A model generated the notes under the pieces. That model was not told where the DNA came from. It saw only the letters and a program-made list of their open reading frames with translations, and searched no databases. A DNA stretch of 64,000 bases from a bacterium (lineage in GTDB: Bacteria; Krumholzibacteriota; Krumholzibacteriia; Krumholzibacteriales; Krumholzibacteriaceae). Both the position numbers and the translations under genes were made by a program. Of the stretch, positions 52,465-61,119 are shown piece by piece. Location of the stretch: the NCBI GenBank assembly GCA_020350885.1, contig CP070727.1, positions 1,077,231 through 1,141,230 on the forward strand, given 5' to 3'. Position 1 is the first letter of the stretch. Every line of letters starts with the position of its first letter.

Positions 52465-52815
52465 CTATTGCCCGTTCTTCTGCAGGATTACCAACAGTGC
52501 TCCCCCTGTATTACTCGTTTTTAAGACGGTTAGGGTCAGATATGTTTTGGGATTATCCGGTGTCCTAAAGGCGGCCTTGTATGTTATCGGAACGCCGGAG
52601 TCACCGTGTTCTCTGCGCCGGATGAAGTCCCGTATCAGGTCGATCGACTCTTCATTGAGAATCTCGACGATCGGCAACCCTTCGAACTCGTCGATCTCTC
52701 TTCCGAATAGATCGGCCAGGAGCCCATTTACCATCACTATCTTCTGCCCTTTGTAGAATGCGGCCATCTCTCCGCATTCCGCAAGCGCATCCAACAGGTT
52801 CTTCATACGCTGCAT
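52465..52815 (-). CDS. Stand-alone PAS-domain protein
   Basis: 116 residues, with AAGGAGGAA before the ATG. The whole chain is one PAS domain (AFYKGQKIVMVNGLLADLF, GLPIVEILNEESIDLIRDFI, LTLTVLKTSNTGGALLVIL). It is strikingly similar to the C-terminal half of the REC-PAS regulator at 31687-32436, sharing AFYKGQ, EESIDxIRDxIxRRE and the TGGALL ending. It has no kinase or output part, so it probably signals by binding partners. Its gene stands alone between two metabolic operons. Confidence 0.78.
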   Translation of the reverse strand: MQRMKNLLDALAECGEMAAFYKGQKIVMVNGLLADLFGREIDEFEGLPIVEILNEESIDLIRDFIRRREHGDSGVPITYKAAFRTPDNPKTYLTLTVLKTSNTGGALLVILQKNGQ

Positions 52816-52952
52816 GGTATTTCCTCCTTGCCGTTGCGCTCATGGGTGTCGTGCGGAGTTTTTCGCATTTGAAACGAAACATACATTCGTTCTTTTCTTC
52901 ACTCTATTCGAGTTCCGCCCCATAGTAACGCTATGTAATAATGCAACGGCTT

Positions 52953-54368
52953 CTATACGCCGGCACTCCTGATCGTTCTCTTATCGATCAGCGCCACCAC
53001 GATGAAGGTTGCGAGACTCACGATCCAGGTGAAATATATCGGGTGCGGAAGACCAATTCCACTGAAGAAGGCGGGGATGCCGGGAAAGATCAGCCAGAGG
53101 ACAAGGGCGGCCATCGACATGAGCAGGGTCCACATGGCATGCCCCCGCCTGCATACTCCAGGCCAGAAAAGGGTCATCAGCGTCACCAGGGTGTAGGCGG
53201 TTGTCAGACAGAGGCCGATCAGGAGCGTTTTGAGTATCCCCGATACCGAGACGGCGAGCAGGTATGTGATGACGCTCAGGGCAAGAACCGCGATACGGGA
53301 TATGATCCGTTCCTTCCGTTCCGTAAGGTCCGGGGCTATGAATCGCTTGATGAGATCCCCCACGACCAGTGTTGCGCTGCCGACGAGCAGGGCTGATGCG
53401 GTCGATACATCTGCAGCCCAGAGACCTGCCAGGATGACACCTGCGACGACGGGGCTTAGGCCGAGCACGGTCCGGGGGAGGGCTTCGGTCGGAATGATTC
53501 CCGGATGCAGAACCGCAGCGGCAAGGCCGATAACGGCGCTGATGAATCCCACGGGCAGGATTATCAGCCCGCCCAGAATGAATCCTCTCTTTGCGGATGT
53601 GGAATCCTTGGCAGCGAAGCTGATCTGGGCTATTGACTGGACGGAAAAGACGGTCGTGCACATGACAATGAACCAGGCGATGACGATGCCCCAGCCGATT
53701 GCTCCAAGATCGAAGCCGCCGTGTCCATCGGGAAGCTGTGCGACGAGCTCGCCGAATCCGCCGACCTTTCCCACAACCAGAAAAGCCCCCAGTAAGACAC
53801 CTGCATAGATGAGGATCACATTGATGATATTCGTGAGCCCCGCGGCCCAGAAACCGCCGATCAGCGTTATCCCTACAAATACGATTGCAGTAACGAGCAT
53901 TCCCGACTGGAAGTTGAAAACGCCGGGGAGGAGGGAGGAGAGGATGGCACCGCCGGCCACATACTGTAATGACGTTATAACGATCTGAAGGGCAAGCTGC
54001 CCGAGCACTCCGACACCCCGTCCCGACACGCTGTAGTATCGTTCGAATAACTCGGGGATGGTCGTCACTTCCAGACTGCGGTACCGCTCCGCTGCAATGA
54101 GACCGACCAGGATCGCCCCGGCGGCCCATGCTGCGTTATACCAGCCTGCCGATAGCCCGGAGGTGTACGCTCGCTCGGCAACCCCGATTGTGGAGGCACC
54201 GCCGACTGCCAGGCCGGTGAGGAGAGGGGCTACGACCCAATAGGGGAGGTTTCGTCCCGCCAGGAGGTAGGCGATCATGCCGCCGCGGCTGAGACGGCGA
54301 GTGGCCCACGTGACCACAAACAGCAGGACGATGTATAGACAAACGATTACGAACGGAATTGTTTTCAT
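52953..54368 (-). CDS. Sodium:solute symporter family (SSS) transporter
   Basis: 471 residues, about thirteen membrane segments. SSS signatures include the N-terminal VVTWATRRLSRGGMIAYLLAGRNLPYW, GLAVGGASTIGVAERAYTSGLSAGWYN, and DVSTASALLVGSATLVVGDLIKRF. It starts immediately after the stop of the preceding ADP-forming ligase gene, so it is translationally coupled to an acyl-CoA enzyme. A carboxylate substrate, such as an organic acid for the catabolic genes, is likely; the specific acid cannot be read from sequence. Confidence 0.87.
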   Translation of the reverse strand: MKTIPFVIVCLYIVLLFVVTWATRRLSRGGMIAYLLAGRNLPYWVVAPLLTGLAVGGASTIGVAERAYTSGLSAGWYNAAWAAGAILVGLIAAERYRSLEVTTIPELFERYYSVSGRGVGVLGQLALQIVITSLQYVAGGAILSSLLPGVFNFQSGMLVTAIVFVGITLIGGFWAAGLTNIINVILIYAGVLLGAFLVVGKVGGFGELVAQLPDGHGGFDLGAIGWGIVIAWFIVMCTTVFSVQSIAQISFAAKDSTSAKRGFILGGLIILPVGFISAVIGLAAAVLHPGIIPTEALPRTVLGLSPVVAGVILAGLWAADVSTASALLVGSATLVVGDLIKRFIAPDLTERKERIISRIAVLALSVITYLLAVSVSGILKTLLIGLCLTTAYTLVTLMTLFWPGVCRRGHAMWTLLMSMAALVLWLIFPGIPAFFSGIGLPHPIYFTWIVSLATFIVVALIDKRTIRSAGV

Positions 54369-56447
54369 CTATACAATCTTGATCCGGGCATCGACGACAA
54401 CGGCGCCCTTTCCCTTTTCGAAGGCCAGGATGGGATTTATATCCATCTCGCCTATCTCTGCAAGGTCGGAGCCGAGCTGCGAGAGACGAATAAGTATCTC
54501 GGCAAGTTTGTCGATATCCACGGACTTCTCTCCCCTGACGCCCTTCAGGACGGGATAGCCCTTTATCGACTCGATCATGTCGTAGGCGCTTTCCGAGGAG
54601 AGAGGTGCCAATCTGAACATGACATCCTTCATGGTTTCCACGAATACACCGCCGAGGCCGAACATCATCGTGGGGGCCAGTCCTTCATTCCCCATGATCC
54701 CCACGATCACTTCCTTTCCGCCCTTCATGTACTCCTGAAGGATGAAAGCAGGCTTATCCTTCTGGAACTTCTTGGCCATCTTCTTGAATGCTGTCAAGAG
54801 CGAGGCCTCGCTCTTGAGGTTGAGCGCGACCCCTCCTGCATCCGACTTGTGAACGATCGTTTCCGCATCGACCTTCAGAACGCACGGGAATCCTATCCTT
54901 TTCGCCGCGTTCTTGAGCTCGCTTTCCTTCGTGATCCTAACCGTCTTTACGGCAGGGATCCCGTAGCAGCTCAAGAGATCGAAAACATCGTCCTGCGGGA
55001 TGAATTTCCCTTTTCCCTTGTACTTCTTTACGATGGACTTCGCTTTTTTCTTGTCGCTCTTGTATTTCTTGTACGTCGGTGCTTTTCTCGCGCTCACCTT
55101 TCCGTATTCGGTCATGGCGGAGAGCGTTCTTGCCGCCGTTTCGGCAAAATCGTAGACGGGTACACCGCCATCCCTGATGAGGCGGATCACATTCTCCCAT
55201 TTCTCGATGGTCATGACCTGGCAGACAATCGGTTTCTTCGAGGTTTTCCCGAGCTCCCCGAGCTTCCTGGCGATCCCCTCGCAATCCACGAATGGCGCCG
55301 TAACGAAGACGAGGAGAACCGAATCGATATTCGGATCATCGAGCAGGGCCTCTACCGTTCCGCCGTACTGCTCGGGGCCCGCCGTTGCGACTACATCAAC
55401 CGGATTCGATATGATGGCTTCCTTGAAGACGAGCTCACTCAGGATCTTCTTGGTCTTCGGGCTCAGCTTCGCCAGCTTGAGACCTGCCGACATCGCTTCG
55501 TCCACGGCGATGATCGCCGGTCCCCCCGTGTTGGTCACGATCACAACCTTGTCACCCTTTGGAACGGGCTGGTTGGAGAAGCCAATGGCGGCATCGATCA
55601 TATCCTCCTGTGAGTGGAAGCGGAGCACCCCGCTCTTCTCGAAGATGGCGTCCGTCAGAGTGTCCTGTTCCATGAGGGAACCGGTGTGCGAGGCGACGGC
55701 CACCGCACCCTCGGACGTTCTTCCCGTCTTGAGGGCCAGGATCGGTTTCTTCGGAGTAACCCGGCTCGCCACTTCGAGGAACCCGGCGGGATCCTTGAGT
55801 GTTTCGATATGCACCATGATGACCTTTGTCTCCTCATCCTGCCCGTAGTAGTCGATGATCTCGTTCATGCTCACGTCCGCCTCGTTGCCGAAGCTCGAGT
55901 ACATCCGTATCCCCTTCCCGATGTTGTACAGGTGGAGCTTGAGCGTTTCACCGACACCGCCGCTCTGGGCGACGATGGATATATTTCCGGGGCTCATGGG
56001 AACGAATGTGAAGTTCGCATATACAGAGACCTCCGGATCGGAGTTCTGGATACCCTGCGAGTTCGGACCGTAAATCCGCATTCCGTACTTGTGGGCGATC
56101 TCGACGATCTGCTTCTCCAGCGCGAGCCCTTCCTCACCGACCTCCTTGAAGCCCGCCGTGTGCACGATGGCGAACTTCACGCCCTTCTTGCCGCAGTCCT
56201 CCAGGACGTAAGGAACGATTGTATTCTTGATCGAAATGTTGACGAGATCCACCTCGCCGGGAATTTCCGAAACGGATGCATACGCCTTGAAGCTCTTGAT
56301 GTAAGGTGATTTGGGATTGACCGGGTAGATCGGTCCCTTGAAATCGTGGTCGAGTAGGTTCTGCATCACGATATGACCGATGCTCAATGGATTGTTCGAA
56401 GCGCCGACAATTGCCACAGATCTCGGTCTGAATAGTGCGTCAAGCAT
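54369..56447 (-). CDS. Acetate/acyl-CoA ligase, ADP-forming (fused alpha-beta), second copy
   Basis: I choose the ATG at 56447 (MLDALFRPRSVAIVGASNNPLS) after AAGGAGG; the longer frame reads through the activator gene upstream and is not protein-like. It yields 692 residues. CoA-binding domain (SVAIVGASNNPLSIGHIVMQ), ligase part (IVAQSGGVGETLKLHLYNIG, VASHTGSLMEQDTLTDAIF), Lys-rich linker (about 500-525), then the ATP-grasp beta part (FPCVLKVDAETIVHKSDAGG, MMFGLGGVFVETMKDVMF). The same family as the 50150 gene but clearly divergent. It sits between activator and symporter genes and probably handles the same acid. Confidence 0.9.
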   Translation of the reverse strand: MLDALFRPRSVAIVGASNNPLSIGHIVMQNLLDHDFKGPIYPVNPKSPYIKSFKAYASVSEIPGEVDLVNISIKNTIVPYVLEDCGKKGVKFAIVHTAGFKEVGEEGLALEKQIVEIAHKYGMRIYGPNSQGIQNSDPEVSVYANFTFVPMSPGNISIVAQSGGVGETLKLHLYNIGKGIRMYSSFGNEADVSMNEIIDYYGQDEETKVIMVHIETLKDPAGFLEVASRVTPKKPILALKTGRTSEGAVAVASHTGSLMEQDTLTDAIFEKSGVLRFHSQEDMIDAAIGFSNQPVPKGDKVVIVTNTGGPAIIAVDEAMSAGLKLAKLSPKTKKILSELVFKEAIISNPVDVVATAGPEQYGGTVEALLDDPNIDSVLLVFVTAPFVDCEGIARKLGELGKTSKKPIVCQVMTIEKWENVIRLIRDGGVPVYDFAETAARTLSAMTEYGKVSARKAPTYKKYKSDKKKAKSIVKKYKGKGKFIPQDDVFDLLSCYGIPAVKTVRITKESELKNAAKRIGFPCVLKVDAETIVHKSDAGGVALNLKSEASLLTAFKKMAKKFQKDKPAFILQEYMKGGKEVIVGIMGNEGLAPTMMFGLGGVFVETMKDVMFRLAPLSSESAYDMIESIKGYPVLKGVRGEKSVDIDKLAEILIRLSQLGSDLAEIGEMDINPILAFEKGKGAVVVDARIKIV

Positions 56448-56449
56448 CG

Positions 56450-57226
56450 TTATCCTCCTTCTTCTTCCAAGGCGTAGAGGGCGGCCCCGAGGGCGCCGGT
56501 ATACTGGGGCAGTGACGGCACGAAGATCTCTTTCCCTATCTTTTCGCTGAACATCTGCACGAAGAAGGGATTGTGCGCAACCACACCCCCGCTCATGACG
56601 ATATTTCCGTCCAGGGGATCCATCTCCAGAGCTCTCTTGATGACGGCCCCGAAGATGCCCTTCACCAGATCTTCGACTTCCACTCCTTCCCTGATCTTGG
56701 TCAAGATCTCCGTCGCCGTGAACACGGTGCAGTAACTCCCGAGCTGTGTCTCTTCTTTGGCCTTCACGGCGAGCCCGTCGAGCTTCCCGATCGGTATCTT
56801 GAGACGATTGGCTATCTCTTCGAGAAAGGCACCGGTTCCCGCGGCACATTTGCGGTTCATCTTGAAGCTGATCCTCTTCCCCGAATCATCGACTTTTATG
56901 ATCTTGCTGTCCTGCCCGCCGATATCGATGAGAGTATGGGCGTGGGGGAATTCCTGAAAGCTCCCTTTTGCGTGACAGCTTATCTCGGTCTTCGTAGAGT
57001 CGGCGAACTGAACGTTCCTTCTGCCGTACCCCGTGGAGAGAACAAAACTCTTGTTTTCATCCACCACCCCGACCCCGGATTTGGCATCCTCGAAGGCCTG
57101 TTCGGCCGCCACCTCGAAATCGGCGCCCGAATCGTTCACCGAATATCCCAGGATCTCTTTCTTTCCATTGATGATGATCGCTTTGGTCGTTGAAGCGCCA
57201 ACATCAATTCCTGCAAAGTATTTCAT
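56450..57226 (-). CDS. BadF/BcrA/HgdC-type ATPase, 2-hydroxyacyl-CoA dehydratase or benzoyl-CoA reductase activator
   Basis: 258 residues. ASKHA-type ATPase motifs: GIDVGASTTKAIII, DIGGQDSKIIKVD and VMSGGVVAHNPFF. Cys127 (KCAAGTGAFLEEIA) and Cys166 (GSYCTVFTATEI) are the expected ligands of a 4Fe-4S cluster shared between two subunits; these numbers match those I recall for the Acidaminococcus HgdC activator. It injects one low-potential electron per ATP into its partner. The HgdB-like gene upstream in the operon should be the partner. The second BcrAD-type subunit is missing here. Confidence 0.87.
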   Translation of the reverse strand: MKYFAGIDVGASTTKAIIINGKKEILGYSVNDSGADFEVAAEQAFEDAKSGVGVVDENKSFVLSTGYGRRNVQFADSTKTEISCHAKGSFQEFPHAHTLIDIGGQDSKIIKVDDSGKRISFKMNRKCAAGTGAFLEEIANRLKIPIGKLDGLAVKAKEETQLGSYCTVFTATEILTKIREGVEVEDLVKGIFGAVIKRALEMDPLDGNIVMSGGVVAHNPFFVQMFSEKIGKEIFVPSLPQYTGALGAALYALEEEGG

Positions 57227-57302
57227 CTTCCGATGGTTCTCTACGCGGTTGCTTCCGTCACACTCTCATTGACCGGCGGGGTAGTCCCTATGGGCCGGGA
57301 GG

Positions 57303-58556
57303 TTATTTCGCTTCCAGCTGCTCGATAAAGGCTTCGATGTTGGTCTTCGCCTGTTCCTCGGAGTAGCAGCGCAGATCGTTCAGGTCCCCGTTGATAGTCA
57401 GGGATGGGATTTTCAGCTTCTTCTGGAGCCTCTCGGGCATCCCGTAGCGGTTGTTTGAATTATTCGGGCACGTCTTGGAATCATGGAATAGAATTCCATC
57501 TAGCTTGTACTTGTTGATCATCCCCTCGATGTACTTCTCCTTGAAGTTCTCGTCCCTGACAATGAATATCTCCGTGTACGCACGCGCCATGCTCGTAAAC
57601 GGATCGTCGGGATCGAATGCATCGAAGATCCAGCTATTGCAATAGGTCGATGCGATGACTGCGGTCTTGAGGTCAATGAAGAACTCGGCGAGGTCCCTCA
57701 GTTTTCCCCAGATCGGCATCCCTTCCCAGTAGATCCGGTACTTCTCTTCCTCAACGGCACCGTCCTTCTGGGCAACCTTCCCCTCGAGTTCCTCGAGCAG
57801 CAGCTTGTAGTATTCGATCGCCGTTTCGCTTCCCCTCAGGACAACGGCGGGTCCCATATGGATGGTTTCATCGAAGAAACTGATGGGAGCGGGGACGGCC
57901 GTATTCGTCTCGAGGACCTTCTTCCACAGCTTCGTACAATCGCGTGAAAGGCCCACGAAATGCTTGAACTTGTCTATGTCGAACTTGTTTCCCGATATCT
58001 GCTCGAGCGTCGGTATGAGATCCTTGATCTGTCCGACGATCGCCTCGAGATGGTAGTCGTGTATCTCCCCGATGTTGCGGTAGGTGGTGATACCGATGGA
58101 GGGGACATTGAGCTCCTTGGAATACCAGTTGAACCACTCCTGGACGTCACGGCACTGATTGGTATTGTATACGAGCACATCGGGTTTCGGTACTCCCTCG
58201 ATCCCCTCGTACGCACGCGTGAGGGGGGTTTCACCCTTGATAAAAGCCCCGACGTCACTTGTCAGATAGGAACAGATATCCGGTGAATAGCCGATGGCGT
58301 TGGCGACGGGGATGTAGTCGTTGGCGGTGCGTGTGGAACCCAGGATGGCTCCGTGGTTCTCCGGATAGTACACGAGAAATCCCATACTCAGAAGGAGCTC
58401 GGCCGGTCCGACGCTGGTGCACCATGCGATCTTCGGCGATCCTGCCTTTGCAGCGTTGTTCAGCTCGTAGAAGTAGTCGGCCATAATCTTTCTCATATGG
58501 CCTGCGGACTGTATTTTCTTTATCTTGGATTTTTTCTTCTCCTTCTTCTCGGCCAT
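57303..58556 (-). CDS. 2-hydroxyacyl-CoA dehydratase D-component-like protein (HgdB/BcrB/BcrC family)
   Basis: I choose the ATG at 58556 after GAAGGAGGAG; the longer frame has no ribosome site. It yields 417 residues. The N-terminus is lysine-rich. Family Cys that ligate a 4Fe-4S cluster are visible: Cys46 (KIAWCTSVGPAELLL), Cys135 (NTNQCRDVQEW) and Cys363 (DSKTCPNNSNN). The lone subunit with one activator differs from class I benzoyl-CoA reductase, which has two such subunits and two activators, and resembles orphan single-subunit members. The substrate is unknown; neighbouring acyl-CoA ligase and symporter genes suggest a carboxylic acid-CoA. Confidence 0.82.
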   Translation of the reverse strand: MAEKKEKKKSKIKKIQSAGHMRKIMADYFYELNNAAKAGSPKIAWCTSVGPAELLLSMGFLVYYPENHGAILGSTRTANDYIPVANAIGYSPDICSYLTSDVGAFIKGETPLTRAYEGIEGVPKPDVLVYNTNQCRDVQEWFNWYSKELNVPSIGITTYRNIGEIHDYHLEAIVGQIKDLIPTLEQISGNKFDIDKFKHFVGLSRDCTKLWKKVLETNTAVPAPISFFDETIHMGPAVVLRGSETAIEYYKLLLEELEGKVAQKDGAVEEEKYRIYWEGMPIWGKLRDLAEFFIDLKTAVIASTYCNSWIFDAFDPDDPFTSMARAYTEIFIVRDENFKEKYIEGMINKYKLDGILFHDSKTCPNNSNNRYGMPERLQKKLKIPSLTINGDLNDLRCYSEEQAKTNIEAFIEQLEAK

Positions 58557-58657
58557 TTCTCTCCTCCTTCGACAAAAGCTGCGGCTGGTCTTCGTGGTCT
58601 CTCTTTGAGTTGCAACGTTAACGGAAAGTCGGTACAACGTTTCCGTTTAGAGCAAAG

Positions 58658-58686
58658 ACAGTATCAGCTATACCGTAACAAGTCAA
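58658..58686 (-). promoter_or_regulatory. Possible promoter of the HgdB-like/activator/ligase operon
   Basis: Minus strand TTGACT (58681-58686), 17 bases, TACTGT (58658-58663). The -10 is weak. It is placed back-to-back with the plus-strand promoter at 58714-58742. Confidence 0.35.
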
Positions 58687-58713
58687 GGGACATTCAGGCC
58701 CGCCACTTGATGT

Positions 58714-58742
58714 TTGACCCATTCTATCAACTATGTTATAAG
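58714..58742 (+). promoter_or_regulatory. Sigma-70-type promoter of the molybdenum hydroxylase operon
   Basis: TTGACC (58714-58719), 17 bases, TATAAG (58737-58742), each five of six. The predicted start near 58749 lies only about seven bases before the ATG at 58756, which has no ribosome site, so the first message end may be leaderless. Confidence 0.6.
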
Positions 58743-58755
58743 CTGTTAGTAATTT

Positions 58756-59397
58756 ATGAACTCCGGCGATCGCATATACGCAGTCGTCCTTGCGGGCGGA
58801 ACGGCCTCACGCTTTGGTCGGCTAAAGCAGGTCGAGCCGGTCGACGGCTCATGCCTCCTCGGTGTCGTGGTCCAAAGTGCCGTGAGATGCGAGGGAATAG
58901 ATAGGGTCATACTCGTTCTCGGGCATGAGGCGGATGCGGTACAAAGCGCGCTCGGGAGGATCGCCGAGAACGACAAGCTGGAAATCGTTGTAAATAAAGA
59001 TTACAGAAAGGGAATGAGCACGTCGCTGCGTGCCGGGCTCGGGAGGGCGCAGGCGGGTGGCTGCGATGCGGTGGTGTTTCTTCTCGGGGATATGCCGATG
59101 ATAGATACCGATCTGCTCGATACCGTAATTACCGGGTATAGATCGTCGGGCAGCGGGCTCTGTTATGTCAGGGCGGGGGATCACGCGGGTCATCCTATTA
59201 TCGCCCGGAGGGACCTCTTCGACGAATTCATGAAGGTCAGTGGGGATGTCGGGGGACGGGATGTTGTGCGGGAGAATGCAGAACGGGCCATGGCGGTGGA
59301 TGTCGGTGAGCGGGGCATAGCATGTCAACTGGATATCAACGATCCGGAGGACATGAAGGCCTATCTTTCACGATGCAGGGAGCATCATGTTTCATAA
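58756..59397 (+). CDS. MobA/MocA-like molybdenum cofactor nucleotidyltransferase
   Basis: 213 residues. The start is fixed by the conserved YAVVLAGGTASRFGRLKQ (residues 8-25), the nucleotide-binding signature of the family. FLLGDMPMIDTDLLDTVI and HAGHPIIARRDLFDEF carry the metal-binding and substrate parts. MocA makes the cytosine dinucleotide form of the cofactor used by molybdenum hydroxylases. The downstream XdhC-like, YqeB-like, FAD and Mo subunit genes are exactly its usual companions. No ribosome site is present, consistent with a leaderless start. Overlaps the next gene by 11 bases. Confidence 0.85.
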   Translation: MNSGDRIYAVVLAGGTASRFGRLKQVEPVDGSCLLGVVVQSAVRCEGIDRVILVLGHEADAVQSALGRIAENDKLEIVVNKDYRKGMSTSLRAGLGRAQAGGCDAVVFLLGDMPMIDTDLLDTVITGYRSSGSGLCYVRAGDHAGHPIIARRDLFDEFMKVSGDVGGRDVVRENAERAMAVDVGERGIACQLDINDPEDMKAYLSRCREHHVS

Positions 59398-60217
59398 GTT
59401 CTACCAGGACCTGGCGGGATTTCTGAAGGAGCACGGAACACTTGCCGTTGCAACGGTGATCGAGACGGAGGATTCGACCCCCAGGGAGACAGCCGCGAAG
59501 ATGATCGTATTCCCGGACGGCTCGATCTACGGGACCATCGGCGGGGGTGGGCTGGAGCAGAAGGTGATCGAAGATGCGTTGGAAGCGATGGAGAGCGGGG
59601 AGAGCTTCACGAAGAGGTACAATCTGAAGAGCACAGACGAGGGGGGATTCGGGCCCATCTGCGGCGGCACGCCGTCCGTGTACGTCGAGGTGATCAGATC
59701 CCCGGAGACGATCCTCCTGTGCGGGGGAGGCCATATCGCAAAAGCGTTGGCGCCGATGGCGACGGCGCTTGATATGAACCTGATCGTTGTCGACGAGCGT
59801 ACAGAGTATGCCTCGAAGGAACGGTTTCCCGGTGCGATGAAGATTGTGCGTACTGCTCCGTCGGATCCGGAGCTCAAGCACCTGGTTACGCCGTCTACAT
59901 ATATCGTGATCCTCACCCACAGCCACGAGCACGATAAGGATGCGTTGAAGAATCTCGTTTCCACCGATGCGGCGTATATCGGAATGATAGGAAGCAAGAA
60001 AAAGGTTACGACGATCATGCGGGAGCTGGAGGGGGAAGGGGTATCCGCAGAAGCCCTCGACAGGGTATTCAGCCCGATCGGGCTCGATATCGGAGCAGAA
60101 ACACCCGCTGAACTCGCCGTCAGCATCCTCTCCGAGATCATCCATGTCAAACGAAAGGGCTCTTCCTCTCCGATCAGCATGAGGATGACACTACCTGAGG
60201 AAGTGAACAGGAAATGA
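59387..60217 (+). CDS. XdhC-family molybdenum hydroxylase maturation protein
   Basis: 276 residues, with AGGGAG before the ATG. The N-terminal part (VIETEDSTPRETAAKMIVFPDGSIY shortened: TPRETAAKM, GTIGGGGLEQKVI) and the Rossmann part (LLCGGGHIAKALAPMATAL, VVDER) are those of XdhC/CoxI proteins, which bind molybdenum cofactor, add the sulfido ligand through a partner and hand it to the enzyme. Length is typical. It overlaps both neighbours, ending in ATGA with the YqeB-like gene, so maturation genes are tightly coupled. Confidence 0.87.
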   Translation: MFHKFYQDLAGFLKEHGTLAVATVIETEDSTPRETAAKMIVFPDGSIYGTIGGGGLEQKVIEDALEAMESGESFTKRYNLKSTDEGGFGPICGGTPSVYVEVIRSPETILLCGGGHIAKALAPMATALDMNLIVVDERTEYASKERFPGAMKIVRTAPSDPELKHLVTPSTYIVILTHSHEHDKDALKNLVSTDAAYIGMIGSKKKVTTIMRELEGEGVSAEALDRVFSPIGLDIGAETPAELAVSILSEIIHVKRKGSSSPISMRMTLPEEVNRK

Positions 60218-61104
60218 AACGGAATGAAGCCAGGATCGCGCCCCGTGTTCTGGTGCGAGGGGCCGGGGATTTTGCAACGGGTATCATCCACCGGCTCCAC
60301 AACTCGGGATTCGTGATCGTGGCGACGGAGATCGAGAAACCCCTCGCCGTACGCAGGGGGGTCGCCCTCTCCGAAGCAGTATACGAGCGGACATATACGG
60401 TCGAGGGTGTCACTGCGGTGCTCGCGGCACCGGATGAGACCGGACGGGTTTTGGAGGAAGGCAAGGTACCGCTCGTTATCGATCCCGATGCGGATATTCT
60501 CGAGAGGGGTTTCGATATCGTCGTGGATGCGCGGAGTGCCAAGAGAAACCTCGGCACAACAATCGACGACGCACCGATCGTGATTGCAATCGGCCCCGGC
60601 TTCGAGGCGGGGACCGACTGTCATGCGGTCGTCGAGACGCTGCCCGGAGAGGGGGTCGGGCGCGTCATATACGAGGGCTCGGCGGCAGATGACACGGGGT
60701 ACCCGGGACACCTGAAGAGGTCATTACCCTGCACGTGCGCATGCAACTTCGATGATGCAGCGGATCTATTGCTTCGGGCACCGGCGGCAGGGAACTTCCT
60801 CGTGGCTAAAGATATCGGTTCGGTGGTAGAGAAGGGGGATACCGCCGGATGGATTTTGGCAGAAGGGCAGGCGAAAAGAGCGGTGAAATCGCATGCCAAG
60901 GGGATGGTCAGGGGGATCATCAGGGATGGCACGCCGGTCGATAAGGGGATGAAGCTCGGGGACATCGATCCAGTCATGGAACGGGACCGCTGCTACACGA
61001 TCGCCGAGAAGTCGCGGGCGGTCGCGGGAGGAGTGCTCGAGGCCTGCATGACGCTCTTTTCCGGAAGAGGAATGATCGGGAGCCGGCCCGCCGGATCCGA
61101 CTGA
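60214..61104 (+). CDS. yqeB: YqeB/EF2563-like selenium-dependent molybdenum hydroxylase accessory protein
   Basis: 296 residues. The opening VRGAGDFATGIIHRLHNSGF, then TEIEKPLAVRRGVALSEAVY, and later GRVIYEGSAADDTGYPG match the EF2563/YqeB family. Comparative genomics (Haft and Self) tied this family to selenium-dependent molybdenum hydroxylases with a labile selenium, but its reaction is unknown. It lies between XdhC-like and FAD-subunit genes, as in that type of locus. The product may place selenium or cyanolysable sulfur on the molybdenum site. Confidence 0.85.
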   Translation: MKRNEARIAPRVLVRGAGDFATGIIHRLHNSGFVIVATEIEKPLAVRRGVALSEAVYERTYTVEGVTAVLAAPDETGRVLEEGKVPLVIDPDADILERGFDIVVDARSAKRNLGTTIDDAPIVIAIGPGFEAGTDCHAVVETLPGEGVGRVIYEGSAADDTGYPGHLKRSLPCTCACNFDDAADLLLRAPAAGNFLVAKDIGSVVEKGDTAGWILAEGQAKRAVKSHAKGMVRGIIRDGTPVDKGMKLGDIDPVMERDRCYTIAEKSRAVAGGVLEACMTLFSGRGMIGSRPAGSD

Positions 61105-61119
61105 AGAGAGGCAAATCAT

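Noticed and set aside
56448..56849. N-terminal extension of the second ADP-forming ligase frame
   Set aside because: Low-complexity Arg/Asp/Gly-rich translation that overlaps the activator gene; the ATG at 56447 has a proper ribosome site and the family start.
56450..58556. Class I benzoyl-CoA reductase (BcrABCD)
   Set aside because: Only one D-component and one activator are present; the class I enzyme needs two of each.
59527..60711. 394-codon open frame on the minus strand
   Set aside because: Antisense to the XdhC-like and YqeB-like genes; high GC makes long shadow frames common here.
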